Source of the DNA: Bacteroidales bacterium
GTDB taxonomy: Bacteria > Bacteroidota > Bacteroidia > Bacteroidales > UBA932
Direction: 5' to 3'
Length of the DNA: 64,000 bases
NCBI GenBank assembly: GCA_017454335.1
Contig: JAFTDE010000019.1
Coordinates: forward strand, 1 to 64,000
This document shows, piece by piece, positions 1 to 8,637 of the stretch. Positions within the stretch are counted from its first letter, which is position 1, and every line of letters starts with the position of its first letter. Position numbers and translations under genes: made by a program. The notes under the pieces were generated by a model. It was not told where the DNA came from, did not search any database, and worked only from the letters and a program-made list of their open reading frames with translations.

Positions 1-93
1 AAAACGAAAGAACCTGTGTTCATATCGGAAGGGTATCTTCCGCAAAGTTAAGTTCAAATCGTTGCGCACTCAAAAACCTTGCAACTTTCTAAC

Positions 94-273
94 TTACAAT
101 ATTTTCAAAGAACTATCTTGAATTTTTAGTGGACAGTATTGTTCCGGGGTCAGCAATTCAAATCGCGCCGTATCCTCAACCGGGAAAACAGGTTGTTTGT
201 ACGTAATTCCCTTTTCTTTGCAAGACAAGCAAAGAAAAGGGATCACAAGCCATAATAGGAGTTTCTGTTTCAT
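94..273 (-). CDS. Short lipoprotein, probably a truncated remnant
   Basis: The frame encodes about 59 residues from an ATG at 273. Residues 1-18 form a lipoprotein signal peptide (MKQK, hydrophobic stretch, lipobox LSC with the lipidated Cys near residue 18). The mature part has only about 40 residues and ends abruptly at a TAA, with no folded domain recognisable. The start resembles the N-termini of BF3164-like propeller lipoproteins such as the one at 632-1723, so I infer it is the 5' stump of such a gene cut off by a rearrangement. It could instead be a genuine small lipoprotein. Bases 1-93 beyond its stop contain nothing I can identify. Confidence 0.45.
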   Translation of the reverse strand: MKQKLLLWLVIPFLCLSCKEKGITYKQPVFPVEDTARFELLTPEQYCPLKIQDSSLKIL

Positions 274-631
<358 letters not shown>

Positions 632-1723
632 CTATTCCAACTCCTCAAGTAGATTCCACGGTATTCGGTATATTAACAATCCGCTCTTATCTTCAGCCAT
701 TTTCGTCAAATACAAGCCATCATCTTCCGACCATAATTGATTGTAATGCGCATCAAGGTTATATATTCGCTTCAACACCCCTTGCCAATTGAAAACATAT
801 AGATCAGGAATGCGCTGTGTCTGCGTCTCTAATGACCCATAATAAATTGCGTATATATTCTCACCCTTGCTTGCAACCGGCCCAAAATAATAACGGTTTA
901 ATTCTTTTTTCCCCCTAATATATAAGCCGGACACTTTTACTCCGAAAACATTTCCGCTCCGCAAATCGATAAAGCCAAGTACAGGTTGTTTCGACATGGT
1001 AAAACATAATCGTTGACGAGAGTCGTCCATACAATCTTTCAAGGAAAAAGCAGGTTGTTCTGGAAGCTCTTTTTTCGAGCCAGTTCCAGCCGACTGAAAC
1101 AGAGTATAGCTTTTGACCATCTTTCCTGTTTTAAGATCGTATTCATCATATCTGGGAGGATAAACATAATCTATCCCTCCAGCCTTGGTGACCCCCATAT
1201 CATAAGCCAGCAGCTTATCGCCTCTGTCATAATGACTTGGAAAGATTAGGCCGTTTTCCCCTTGGTTACTATCTATCTTTATTGATTTTGAAACGACAGT
1301 GCCTCCCAATTCGACACTTCGGGTCAGATCAATCTCGTAATAATACGATGTCATCAAATCGTAAAGATGTGCATATCCATTATACACATCAAGGAACTGG
1401 CTCGAACTCAGCATTTCCGCCGGGCCTCGTCCCATGATAACAAAATGATGTTCCAAATCACCATCCTCACTACAGACAGACAAAAAAGTTCTGGTTCCGT
1501 CCTCGCGCAGTGTCGCCGGGGTTAGAGACACAAAACCCGAGTCAAACCGCCTTGCCGCATAAAAACGGCCACCTGTCCCAGAGACTTGTTCCGGAACTAT
1601 AGATTGTGTCTCCTTTGGCTTAGGTGTCTCATTAAGAGGAAACGCCAAATACATTTCAGGGTCAGCGCTGCAGCTTAACAAGAAGAACAACGCTATTACT
1701 GCAAAACAAAACTGGCTTTTCAT
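632..1723 (-). CDS. BF3164-like six-bladed beta-propeller lipoprotein
   Basis: This is a predicted lipoprotein of 363 residues. The ATG at 1723 gives a signal peptide MKSQFCFAVIALFF ending in the lipobox LLSC; a TTG at 1732 in the same frame is a weaker start. The body contains the motif GRGPAE near residue 100 and repeated strand-rich segments typical of TolB-like six-bladed propellers (BF3164 family) of Bacteroidetes. Such proteins are surface or periplasmic and their substrate is unknown. It lies 22 nt downstream of the antirepressor-like gene on the same strand and may be cotranscribed with it. The gene is clearly more AT-rich than the chromosome to its right, suggesting transfer. A related lipoprotein is at 40497-41444. 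Confidence 0.75.
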   Translation of the reverse strand: MKSQFCFAVIALFFLLSCSADPEMYLAFPLNETPKPKETQSIVPEQVSGTGGRFYAARRFDSGFVSLTPATLREDGTRTFLSVCSEDGDLEHHFVIMGRGPAEMLSSSQFLDVYNGYAHLYDLMTSYYYEIDLTRSVELGGTVVSKSIKIDSNQGENGLIFPSHYDRGDKLLAYDMGVTKAGGIDYVYPPRYDEYDLKTGKMVKSYTLFQSAGTGSKKELPEQPAFSLKDCMDDSRQRLCFTMSKQPVLGFIDLRSGNVFGVKVSGLYIRGKKELNRYYFGPVASKGENIYAIYYGSLETQTQRIPDLYVFNWQGVLKRIYNLDAHYNQLWSEDDGLYLTKMAEDKSGLLIYRIPWNLLEELE

Positions 1724-1745
1724 ATCTTTCAAGGATATTTGAGCA

Positions 1746-2612
1746 TCATTGTTCGTCTAATTTAGGAAAAGGTATCTCTTCCGGAGATTGAATATGATCA
1801 ATGGCTCGCTCTGATGAAATAACGCTTCTTCCTATGCGCTTTTCAACATCTTCCCGGGCCGACTTGGCCACCTCCGCCCCTTCTTTGGCTACACTGGCAT
1901 TCTCTGATAGTCCTCCGGGGTTGCGCTGTTTGCTGATCTCCGTGGCGGTTTCCTCCGCCAGCGCATTGAGCAACAACTCCATATTGGTCATGTTATCCCG
2001 AAGATTCTCCTTGGTCAAGCCTTTGTATTTTTTATACTCCCGTGTAGTCATACCACTCCATGTCTTGGACATCAAGTCTGTCAGGAAAGCAAAGTCAACC
2101 TCCCGGGTTACGCCACCCCTTTTCCACTCATCGGTGAGTCCTTTCCGGATCTCGATGGTTTTGATTCGACGGGTTATCCACGCTTCCGAGTATCCCAGCC
2201 GCCGATAATCTGCCACCGCCTGATCAATGCTCCGCTCAGGATCAATGGCTTGATTGATCCGTTCTGCCGCCACGGATGCCATCCAGGCTTTAATGGGTTC
2301 CGCTTTCTTTGAAGGGATGGACTCAATTATACGAAACATACCACGCAGATCAGCGACGTCTGTTTTATATCGTTTTCCATCTTTGGGTGATACCATTTTC
2401 AGTTGGTGACATTTTGTCACCAACTCATTTCCCTCAGCCACAAGCCTCTCTTTTAGTTTATTCCAATACTTTCTGGCGGTATTATAATCCTTGCTCCCAG
2501 ATAACACCCCACAGACATCCACAATAGAGAAGAACCATTCCTGTTTCTCCTCATCCCATGCAGTTCGAATCTTCTCCTGCTCAAACAACTGTATTTTCTC
2601 CACATCAGACAT
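1746..2612 (-). CDS. BRO-N domain antirepressor-like protein
   Basis: The protein has 288 residues from the ATG at 2612 (MSDVEKIQLF); the frame is open 69 bp further upstream but without a good start. Residues about 10-110 match the BRO-N (phage antirepressor) domain, including the WFFSIVDVCGVL core and a segment ending near DLRGMFRIIESIPS. The C-terminal half is helical and charged and resembles the tail of standalone BRO proteins seen in gut bacteria. The family binds DNA and in phages counteracts repressors. No other phage genes are present, so this is a solitary copy in an AT-rich, IS-scarred segment. A -7 box at 2630-2637 can drive it. Its target is unknown. Confidence 0.75.
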   Translation of the reverse strand: MSDVEKIQLFEQEKIRTAWDEEKQEWFFSIVDVCGVLSGSKDYNTARKYWNKLKERLVAEGNELVTKCHQLKMVSPKDGKRYKTDVADLRGMFRIIESIPSKKAEPIKAWMASVAAERINQAIDPERSIDQAVADYRRLGYSEAWITRRIKTIEIRKGLTDEWKRGGVTREVDFAFLTDLMSKTWSGMTTREYKKYKGLTKENLRDNMTNMELLLNALAEETATEISKQRNPGGLSENASVAKEGAEVAKSAREDVEKRIGRSVISSERAIDHIQSPEEIPFPKLDEQ

Positions 2613-2629
2613 GGTATCAATGATTTTTA

Positions 2630-2637
2630 CAAATATA
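2630..2637 (-). promoter_or_regulatory. -7 promoter box for the BRO-N gene
   Basis: The minus strand reads TATATTTG, a perfect match to the Bacteroidetes -7 consensus TAnnTTTG. It lies 17 nt before the ATG at 2612. No clear TTTG is seen at the -33 position. Confidence 0.5.
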
Positions 2638-2684
2638 ATCGGATTTTCATGTACTTCTACGGAAAAACAGATTCTTTGCAAAAA

Positions 2685-2714
2685 CGGGCAGGAAAAGGGC
2701 CCTTATCCTGCCCG
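2685..2714. repeat. 30-bp near-perfect palindrome
   Basis: The arms CGGGCAGGA and TCCTGCCCG enclose AAAGGGCCCTTA, itself nearly self-complementary, so the whole 30 bp is a palindrome with a single mismatched pair. On the minus strand it is followed by TTTTTG, as in an intrinsic terminator that would stop transcription heading toward the BRO-N gene. It sits between two divergent transcription units, so an operator or insulating terminator are both possible. Confidence 0.5.
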
Positions 2715-2803
2715 AGTAATCGTTATTTTCCAGGACAATAAATCCTCAAGGAATTTTGCTCCAAAAGCAGGGATCCCGTGATTCTTTTTCCGCGAAAAAT
2801 GAT

Positions 2804-2811
2804 TATATTTG
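2804..2811 (+). promoter_or_regulatory. -7 promoter box for the engB operon
   Basis: TATATTTG matches the Bacteroidetes -7 consensus exactly and lies 24 nt before the engB ATG at 2836. It is the likely promoter of the engB-prs-der-cmk-ispH run. No good -33 TTTG is visible, only a T-rich stretch. Confidence 0.5.
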
Positions 2812-2835
2812 TTCGGTATTATAGGGTAGTGATAA

Positions 2836-3432
2836 ATGAGAATCTCCGAGGCGAAATTCGCAGGAAGCAGTACAAGGGTCGCAGGGCGGCCCGCCCGGAG
2901 ATTGCCGGAGTTCGCCTTCATCGGGCGCTCCAATGTCGGCAAGTCCTCGTTGATCAATATGTTGTGCGGAAACGGGAAACTGGCGATGACTTCGGCCACG
3001 CCGGGCAAGACCAAGGTGGTCAACCATTTCCTGATCAACGACCGCTGGTATCTGGTGGATCTTCCGGGGTACGGATACGCCAAGATGGGGCAGAAGGGCC
3101 GCGAGCAGCTCGCCGCCGTCATCCGGGATTACATCCTGAATTCCGAAGAGCTGGTCCTGCTGTTCGTGCTGGTGGATTCCCGCCACGACATCACGCAGAT
3201 TGACCGGGATTTCATCACGGAACTGGGTGAAAACGGCATTCCCTTCGCCATCATCTTCACCAAGGCGGACAAGCAGGGGCCGAACGTCACGAAGGCACAG
3301 ATCCAGCGCGACTGCGAGATCCTGGGCGAGCAGTGGGAGGAACTGCCGCCGATGTTCTGCAGTTCGTCCAAGACGGGCGCGGGCAAGGAAGAAATCCTCG
3401 CTTACATTGACGATATACTAAAAACGCTATAA
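2836..3432 (+). CDS. engB: Ribosome biogenesis GTPase EngB (YihA/YsxC)
   Basis: This 198-residue GTPase acts in late assembly of the large ribosomal subunit. The G1 loop GRSNVGKSS is at about residues 29-37, the G3 motif DLPGYG at about 75-80 and the G4 motif TKAD at about 142-145, which is the usual EngB spacing. The length is normal for the family. It starts the forward housekeeping run and its stop is one base before the prs ATG, so the two are cotranscribed. The GC content jumps here relative to the AT-rich segment on its left. Confidence 0.96.
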   Translation: MRISEAKFAGSSTRVAGRPARRLPEFAFIGRSNVGKSSLINMLCGNGKLAMTSATPGKTKVVNHFLINDRWYLVDLPGYGYAKMGQKGREQLAAVIRDYILNSEELVLLFVLVDSRHDITQIDRDFITELGENGIPFAIIFTKADKQGPNVTKAQIQRDCEILGEQWEELPPMFCSSSKTGAGKEEILAYIDDILKTL

Positions 3433-3433
3433 T

Positions 3434-4420
3434 ATGCAATTCGAACACAGAATGGGTTTGTTCTCGTGCAGGGCATCCAATGACTTTGCACAGAAGGTGA
3501 TTGAGGCCATCAATCAGTTGGGCGGTCCGGAAGAGGGCGAAAAGCTCCGCCTGGGCAACCTGGAGGTGACGCAGTTCAGCGACGGCGAGTTCCAGCCGCA
3601 CTACGAGGAGAGCGTCCGCGGTGCGACCGTATTCATCATCCAGTCCACCTTCCCCCCGACCGACAACCTGATGGAGTTGCTGCTGAGCATCGACGCCGCC
3701 AAGCGCGCCTCGGCCCACAAGGTCATCGCCGTGATCCCCTATTTCGGATGGGCCCGCCAGGACCGCAAGGACAAACCGCGTGTTGCGATCGGCGCCAAAC
3801 TGGTGGCGAACCTGCTGCGGGCGGCCGGTGCGGACCGCGTGATGACCTGCGACCTGCACGCCGACCAGATCCAGGGATTCTTCGACATCCCCGTCGACCA
3901 TGTCTATGCCAGCAAGGTCTTCATCCCGACTATCGAGCGCCTGCACCTGGACAACCTGGCCATCGCCGCCCCGGACATGGGCGGTGCAAAACGCGCCAAC
4001 GCCTACGCCGGATCCCTCAACAAGAAGGGCGGCTGTTCGGTGATCATCTGCCACAAGACCCGCGAACGGGCCAACGTGGTCGCGGAGATCCGCGCCATCG
4101 GCGACGTCAAGGGCAAGAACGTCATCCTGGTGGACGACATGATCGACACGGCCGGCACGCTGTGCAAGGCGGCCGGCGTCCTGATGGACCAGGGCGCGGT
4201 CAGCGTGCGCGCCTGCGCGACCCACGGCGTCCTGTCCGGGAATGCCCTGGAGAAGATCGAGGCCTCGGTGCTGAAGGAAGTGTTCATCACGGACACCATC
4301 CCCCACCCCGAGATCGGCCCTGGCAGCAAGATCAAGATCGTCTCCATGGCGGCCGTGTTCGCTGCGATCATCAAGAAAGTATACAACTACGAACCGGTCA
4401 GCACCGAGTTCATTTTTTAG
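3434..4420 (+). CDS. prs: Ribose-phosphate pyrophosphokinase
   Basis: The enzyme makes PRPP from ribose 5-phosphate and ATP, feeding purine, pyrimidine, histidine and NAD synthesis. The protein has 328 residues, slightly longer than the usual 310-320. It shows the ATP-binding segment RQDRKDKPR, the CDLHADQIQGFF stretch that includes the catalytic His region, and the PRPP-binding loop VDDMIDTAGT near residues 235-244. It is a class I enzyme by sequence. It sits 1 bp after engB and 3 bp before a small membrane protein gene, clearly in the same operon. Confidence 0.97.
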   Translation: MQFEHRMGLFSCRASNDFAQKVIEAINQLGGPEEGEKLRLGNLEVTQFSDGEFQPHYEESVRGATVFIIQSTFPPTDNLMELLLSIDAAKRASAHKVIAVIPYFGWARQDRKDKPRVAIGAKLVANLLRAAGADRVMTCDLHADQIQGFFDIPVDHVYASKVFIPTIERLHLDNLAIAAPDMGGAKRANAYAGSLNKKGGCSVIICHKTRERANVVAEIRAIGDVKGKNVILVDDMIDTAGTLCKAAGVLMDQGAVSVRACATHGVLSGNALEKIEASVLKEVFITDTIPHPEIGPGSKIKIVSMAAVFAAIIKKVYNYEPVSTEFIF

Positions 4421-4423
4421 GAT

Positions 4424-4657
4424 ATGAAGCTCTTCGTCGCAACCCTCATCCTGGTGGGCCTGTGTGTCGTCGGCCTGGGCGTGAACCTGTTCTTCCGCAA
4501 GGACGGGCGCTTCCCCCAGTACGATGTGGGTTCCAACGAAGAAATGCAAAAACGCGGCATCCGCTGTTTCAAGGACGAGGACGCCGCCCTGCACGCACGC
4601 GGCTGCAAGGGCAGTTACGGCGATGCGTGCCGGGACTGTAACCTGTACAAGCAATGA
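4424..4657 (+). CDS. Small membrane-anchored protein with a Cys-rich tail
   Basis: This 77-residue protein has one N-terminal hydrophobic helix (about residues 3-24) and a soluble tail. The tail carries four cysteines, one in GIRCFKDE and three in [16 protein letters not shown] at the C-terminus. I recognise it as a conserved Bacteroidetes hypothetical of this size, but no function is known to me. It is 3 bp after prs, and its stop overlaps the der ATG (ATGA), so it is translated with them. The cysteines could bind a metal or form disulfides on the outer side of the inner membrane; that is inference only. Confidence 0.8.
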   Translation: MKLFVATLILVGLCVVGLGVNLFFRKDGRFPQYDVGSNEEMQKRGIRCFKDEDAALHARGCKGSYGDACRDCNLYKQ

Positions 4658-5961
4658 GTCTGGTAGCCATCGTGGGACGGCCGAACGTCGGCAAGTCCAC
4701 CCTGTTCAACCGCCTCGTGGGAATGAGGCAGGCCATCGTGGATGATACCGCCGGTGTCACCCGCGACCGCCACTACGGCCGCTGCGAATGGTGCGGCCGC
4801 GAGTTCTCCGTCGTCGATACGGGCGGATACACCACCAATTCGGACGACATCTTCGAGTCCGCGATCCGGCGCCAGGTCGAAATCGCCATCGACGAGGCCG
4901 ACCTCGTGCTGTTCCTGGTCGAAGCGGCCACCGGCATCACCGACTACGACGCCGGCATCGCCGACGTGCTGCGCCGCAGCCGCAAACCGGTGATCCTGTG
5001 CGTCAACAAGGTCGATTCGGGCGAAAAGATGTTCGACGCCTACCAGTTCTACAGCCTGGGACTGGGCGAACTGTACAGCATTTCCGCCGCGAACGGCAGC
5101 GGCACGGGCGACCTGCTGGACGCGGTCGTCACCGCCCTGCCCGCCGAGGAGGACGAATCCGATCCGCATGCGGACCTGCCGCGCATCGCCATCGTCGGCA
5201 AGCCCAACGTCGGCAAGTCCTCGCTGACGAACGCCCTGCTGGGCGAGGAGCGCAACATCGTCACCCCGCTGGCCGGCACGACCCGGGACAGCATCTCGAC
5301 CTACTACAACAAATACGGTTTCGAGTTCATGCTAGTGGATACCGCGGGCATCCGGCGCAAGGCCAAGGTCCACGAAGACCTGGAATTCTATTCCGTGATG
5401 CGCTCCATCCGGGCCATCGAGCACGCGGACGTCTGCATCCTGATGATCGACGCGACGACCGGCATGGAAGCCCAGGACATGAACATCTTCAACCTGATCG
5501 TCAAGAACCGCAAGGGATGCGTGGTCGTGGTAAACAAATGGGACCTCTTCGAAAAGGACAGCAATACGCTCCGGGACTACACCGAGGCGCTGCGCAGCCG
5601 CCTGGCTCCCTTCGACGACGTGCCCATCGTGTTCACTTCCATTCCCAAGATGCAGCGCATCCAGGACGTGCTGAACGCCGCCACCGAGGTCTCCGCCAAC
5701 TACACGCAGAAGATCCCCACGGCGCGCCTCAACGAAGCCCTGCTGCCCGTCATCGAGCAGACACCGCCCCCGGCCTGGAAGGGCAAGTACGTCAAGATCA
5801 AGTACATCACCCAGCTGCCGACGCGATTCCCCTCGTTCGCCTTCTTCTGCAACCTGCCGCAGTACATCAAGGATCCGTACAAGCGTTTCCTGGAGAACCA
5901 GCTGCGCAGGCATTTCAACCTGACCGGCTGTCCGGTCCAGATCTTCTGCCGCCAGAAATAA
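4654..5961 (+). CDS. der: Ribosome biogenesis GTPase Der (EngA)
   Basis: Der is a GTPase with two consecutive G domains that acts in 50S subunit assembly. The protein has 435 residues, the normal size. The first P-loop GRPNVGKST is at about residues 8-16 and the second GKPNVGKSS at about 181-189; the G4 motifs are VNKVD and VNKWD. The C-terminal KH-like domain follows from about residue 350. The start ATG overlaps the stop of the preceding small gene. Together with engB, it gives this operon two ribosome-assembly GTPases. Confidence 0.97.
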   Translation: MSLVAIVGRPNVGKSTLFNRLVGMRQAIVDDTAGVTRDRHYGRCEWCGREFSVVDTGGYTTNSDDIFESAIRRQVEIAIDEADLVLFLVEAATGITDYDAGIADVLRRSRKPVILCVNKVDSGEKMFDAYQFYSLGLGELYSISAANGSGTGDLLDAVVTALPAEEDESDPHADLPRIAIVGKPNVGKSSLTNALLGEERNIVTPLAGTTRDSISTYYNKYGFEFMLVDTAGIRRKAKVHEDLEFYSVMRSIRAIEHADVCILMIDATTGMEAQDMNIFNLIVKNRKGCVVVVNKWDLFEKDSNTLRDYTEALRSRLAPFDDVPIVFTSIPKMQRIQDVLNAATEVSANYTQKIPTARLNEALLPVIEQTPPPAWKGKYVKIKYITQLPTRFPSFAFFCNLPQYIKDPYKRFLENQLRRHFNLTGCPVQIFCRQK

Positions 5962-5985
5962 CCCCTGATAACACTTCCCCATCCC

Positions 5986-6666
5986 ATGAACGTGCCCGAC
6001 ATCATCATCGCCATCGACGGCTATTCCTCGACCGGCAAGAGCAGTTTCGCCAAACTCGTAGCGAAAGAATTCGGATTCCTGTACCTGGATTCCGGCGCCC
6101 TGTACCGCGGCGTCACCCTGTTCGCCCAGGAGCAGGGCCTGATCGATGCGGACAACCGGATCGACCCCGCCCTGGAAGAGCGTCTGGCGGGGCTGGACCT
6201 GCATTTCGATACGGATGGAACCCACATCGGCGCGCGTTGCATCGAAGCGCAGATCCGCACCCTGGAGGTGTCGTCGCAGGTCAGTCCCATCGCCGCCGTG
6301 CCGTATGTACGGGCCTTCGTGGACCGCAGGCTGCGGGAATTCGGCGAGAAGGGACGGATCGTAATGGACGGGCGGGACATCGGCACGACCGTTTTCCCGA
6401 ACGCCCAGCTGAAGATCTTCATGACTGCTTCCGAGGAGGTCCGCGCCCAGCGCCGCTACGACGAGATGGTCGCCAAGGGCGAGACGCCCACGCTGGAAGA
6501 GGTCCTGAAGAACCTGCGCGAGCGCGATTACATTGACTCCCACCGGGAGACTTCCCCGCTCTCGCGGGCGGAGGACGCCTTCGAGCTGGACAATTCGGAC
6601 ATGTCCTTCGGCGAGGAGCTCGCCTGGATCAAAGGACTCATCCAAGGCAGATTCGGCATCCTATGA
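5986..6666 (+). CDS. cmk: (d)CMP kinase
   Basis: The enzyme phosphorylates CMP and dCMP with ATP in pyrimidine nucleotide recycling. It has 226 residues, with the P-loop GYSSTGKSS at about residues 12-20, the LDSGALYRG motif near 35, and the MDGRDIGT signature near 127. The size is typical. It follows der by 24 bp and its stop overlaps the ispH start (ATGA), so it belongs to the same operon. Confidence 0.96.
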   Translation: MNVPDIIIAIDGYSSTGKSSFAKLVAKEFGFLYLDSGALYRGVTLFAQEQGLIDADNRIDPALEERLAGLDLHFDTDGTHIGARCIEAQIRTLEVSSQVSPIAAVPYVRAFVDRRLREFGEKGRIVMDGRDIGTTVFPNAQLKIFMTASEEVRAQRRYDEMVAKGETPTLEEVLKNLRERDYIDSHRETSPLSRAEDAFELDNSDMSFGEELAWIKGLIQGRFGIL

Positions 6667-7559
6667 TCCGCGTTGAAATCGATCCGCATTCGGGATTCTG
6701 CGGGGGCGTCATCCGCGCCATCGGCAAGGCGGAGGAGCTGCTCGCGCAGGAGGGGAAACTGTTTTCCCTGGGTGCGATCGTGCACAACGAGGAAGAGCTG
6801 CTGCGACTGGAGCAGCAGGGACTGGTAACCATCGACCGGGACGACCTGGAACAGGCGGGCGGCGTCGACGGGGAGAACCTGCTGGTCCGGGCACACGGCG
6901 AACCGCCGCAGGTATACGCCCTGGCCCGGGACAAGGGCTTCCGCATCATCGACTGCACCTGCCCCGTGGTACTGAAACTCCAGCGGCACATCCGCGAAGC
7001 CCACGCCCGCATGCGGGCGGAAGGCGTGAACGGCCAGGTGCTCATTTTCGGCAAAATCGGCCACCCGGAGGTGCTGGGCCTGGTCGGACAGGTCGGCGGC
7101 GACGCGCTGGTGATCGAGAATCTCGCCGGACTGGAGCGGCAGATCGCCGAAGGCGGACTGGACCCCGCCCGCCCCGTCGAGATCTTCTCGCAGACCACGA
7201 TGAGTCCGGACGCCTACCGGAGCGTCTGCAAGACACTCGCGGAGCGGATGGCCGGCAAGGCGCCGCTGAAAGTCCACCACACCATCTGCACCCAGGTGGC
7301 CACCCGGCACAAGGAGTTGTCGGAGTTCGCCCTGGGGCACGACGTGATTATTTTCGTATCCGGCAAGACGAGTTCGAACGGAGAAGTGCTGTGCAACCTG
7401 TGCAAGCGGTACAACATCCGCACGTTCAGCATCAGTTCCATCGAGGACATCCAGCCCGGATGGTTCACCCCGGACGACCGCGTCGGCGTGTGCGGAGCCA
7501 CGTCCACGCCCAAATGGCTGCTGGAAAAAACGGCCCGGGCGATAGAAAATTTGCAATAG
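6663..7559 (+). CDS. ispH: 4-hydroxy-3-methylbut-2-enyl diphosphate reductase
   Basis: IspH performs the last step of the MEP isoprenoid pathway, reducing HMBPP to IPP and DMAPP using a [4Fe-4S] cluster. The protein has 298 residues. The three cluster cysteines are visible in GFCGGV (about residue 14), DCTCPVV (about 100) and TICTQVATRH (about 210). The start overlaps the cmk stop. The presence of ispH shows this organism uses the MEP route; a polyprenyl synthase at 45780-46760 uses its products. Confidence 0.96.
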   Translation: MIRVEIDPHSGFCGGVIRAIGKAEELLAQEGKLFSLGAIVHNEEELLRLEQQGLVTIDRDDLEQAGGVDGENLLVRAHGEPPQVYALARDKGFRIIDCTCPVVLKLQRHIREAHARMRAEGVNGQVLIFGKIGHPEVLGLVGQVGGDALVIENLAGLERQIAEGGLDPARPVEIFSQTTMSPDAYRSVCKTLAERMAGKAPLKVHHTICTQVATRHKELSEFALGHDVIIFVSGKTSSNGEVLCNLCKRYNIRTFSISSIEDIQPGWFTPDDRVGVCGATSTPKWLLEKTARAIENLQ

Positions 7560-7581
7560 TGGAGCAGATTCCCTAAATTCG
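7550..7581 (+). promoter_or_regulatory. Predicted promoter of efp
   Basis: TTTG at 7550-7553 and TAAATTCG at 7574-7581 are separated by 20 bp, fitting the Bacteroidetes promoter pattern with one mismatch in the -7 box. The efp ATG is 30 nt further on. The -33 element lies inside the end of ispH. Confidence 0.45.
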
Positions 7582-7611
7582 CGTCAGAATAATCAATTAC
7601 ACACTTTCAAT

Positions 7612-8178
7612 ATGGCAACTACAGCTGATTTTAAGAACGGTCTTTACCTGAAGTTCAACGACAAGCCCTGCATGATCGTCTGGTTCCAGCACGTCAAGCC
7701 CGGCAAGGGTCCCGCCTTCGTCAAGACCAAACTCCGCAACCTGGAAAACGGCCGCATCCTCGAAAACACCTTCACGGCCGGCGCCAAGATCGAGACCATC
7801 GAGGTCGAACGCCGTCCCTACCAGTTCCTCTACGATGACGGAGAGAACTTCAACTTCATGCACGAAGAGACCTACGAGCAGATCATGCTTCCGCACGATG
7901 TCGTCGAGAACTCCGACCTGATGAAGGAAGGCCAGCATGTCGAAATGATGTTCGTCACGGGGGATGAAGAGCGCTGCCTGACCTGCGAGCTTCCGACCTA
8001 CGTCACGCTGGAGGTTACCTATTCCGAGCCCGCCGTCAAGGGCAACACCGCCTCCACCTCGGCCCTCAAGGAGGTCACGCTGGAGACCGGTGCCAAGATC
8101 ATGGTTCCCCTGTTCATCGAAACGGGAGAAAAGATCACGGTCAACACCGTCGACCGTTCCTACGGCCAGCGCGTCTAG
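7612..8178 (+). CDS. efp: Translation elongation factor P
   Basis: EF-P relieves ribosome stalling at polyproline stretches. The 188-residue protein has the normal three beta-barrel domains. The tip loop KPGKGPAF places a lysine at residue 32, the position that is post-translationally modified in many bacteria; the modifying enzyme is not in this window. It may be relevant that several proteins here contain proline-rich segments, such as DnaX. The gene is convergent with the DUF4783 gene, with 3 bp between their stops. Confidence 0.96.
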   Translation: MATTADFKNGLYLKFNDKPCMIVWFQHVKPGKGPAFVKTKLRNLENGRILENTFTAGAKIETIEVERRPYQFLYDDGENFNFMHEETYEQIMLPHDVVENSDLMKEGQHVEMMFVTGDEERCLTCELPTYVTLEVTYSEPAVKGNTASTSALKEVTLETGAKIMVPLFIETGEKITVNTVDRSYGQRV

Positions 8179-8181
8179 GAC

Positions 8182-8589
8182 CTACCCGACCCGCTCGATC
8201 TTCAGTTGCTGGATGTGGAATGATTCGTCCTTGGCGCTGATAAAGATCGTCACCAGGAAATTCTCGCCCCCTGCATTCAACGTGCCGAGGGCGTATTTCA
8301 TATTGGCCCGCCCGGCCGTATGCGTGATTTCAAAGGAACGGGGCGTGTATTTGTCGAAGAAAGACTTCAGCATCTGGCGGGCCTGGTTGCGGCTGGCATT
8401 CGCCCCCTGCGAGAGGATGTTGATCTCGAGGTTGTCGTCAAACCACGCGGAAAGGGACTCCACGTTGCCCTGCGAAAAATACTTGGAGATCGGCACGAAA
8501 ATATCCTGGGCCTTGTCCTGGGCCTTCACCGTGTCGCCGGCCACGAACAGGGCCAGCGAAACAAAAAGAATCTTTAAAAGGTTGCGCAT
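8182..8589 (-). CDS. DUF4783 secreted protein
   Basis: The ATG at 8589 gives a 135-residue protein with a signal peptide (about residues 1-23, ending AQD). The rest is a single small domain that matches DUF4783 of Bacteroidetes, a fold related to the NTF2-like cone shape, with the segments FSQGNVESLSAWFDD and QARQMLKSFFDKY. No catalytic residues can be assigned. It is divergent from rlmH across only 48 bp. A frame open far upstream on this strand is antisense to rlmH and is not part of the gene. Confidence 0.8.
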   Translation of the reverse strand: MRNLLKILFVSLALFVAGDTVKAQDKAQDIFVPISKYFSQGNVESLSAWFDDNLEINILSQGANASRNQARQMLKSFFDKYTPRSFEITHTAGRANMKYALGTLNAGGENFLVTIFISAKDESFHIQQLKIERVG

Positions 8590-8600
8590 CGGCAATTTAC

Positions 8601-8632
8601 TTTGCAAATATCGCGCCAGCTCACTATCTTTG
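8601..8632 (+). promoter_or_regulatory. Consensus promoter of rlmH
   Basis: TTTG at 8601-8604, a 20-bp spacer and TATCTTTG at 8625-8632 form the best promoter match in the window. The -7 box ends only 5 nt before the rlmH ATG at 8638, so the transcript is predicted to begin at or next to the start codon. Confidence 0.65.
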
Positions 8633-8637
8633 TAGGG

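Noticed and set aside
1..93. Possible insertion-sequence end (TTGCGCACTC and TTGCAACTTTC motifs)
   Set aside because: It could not be matched convincingly to the other end near 303-334, and no transposase part lies beside it.
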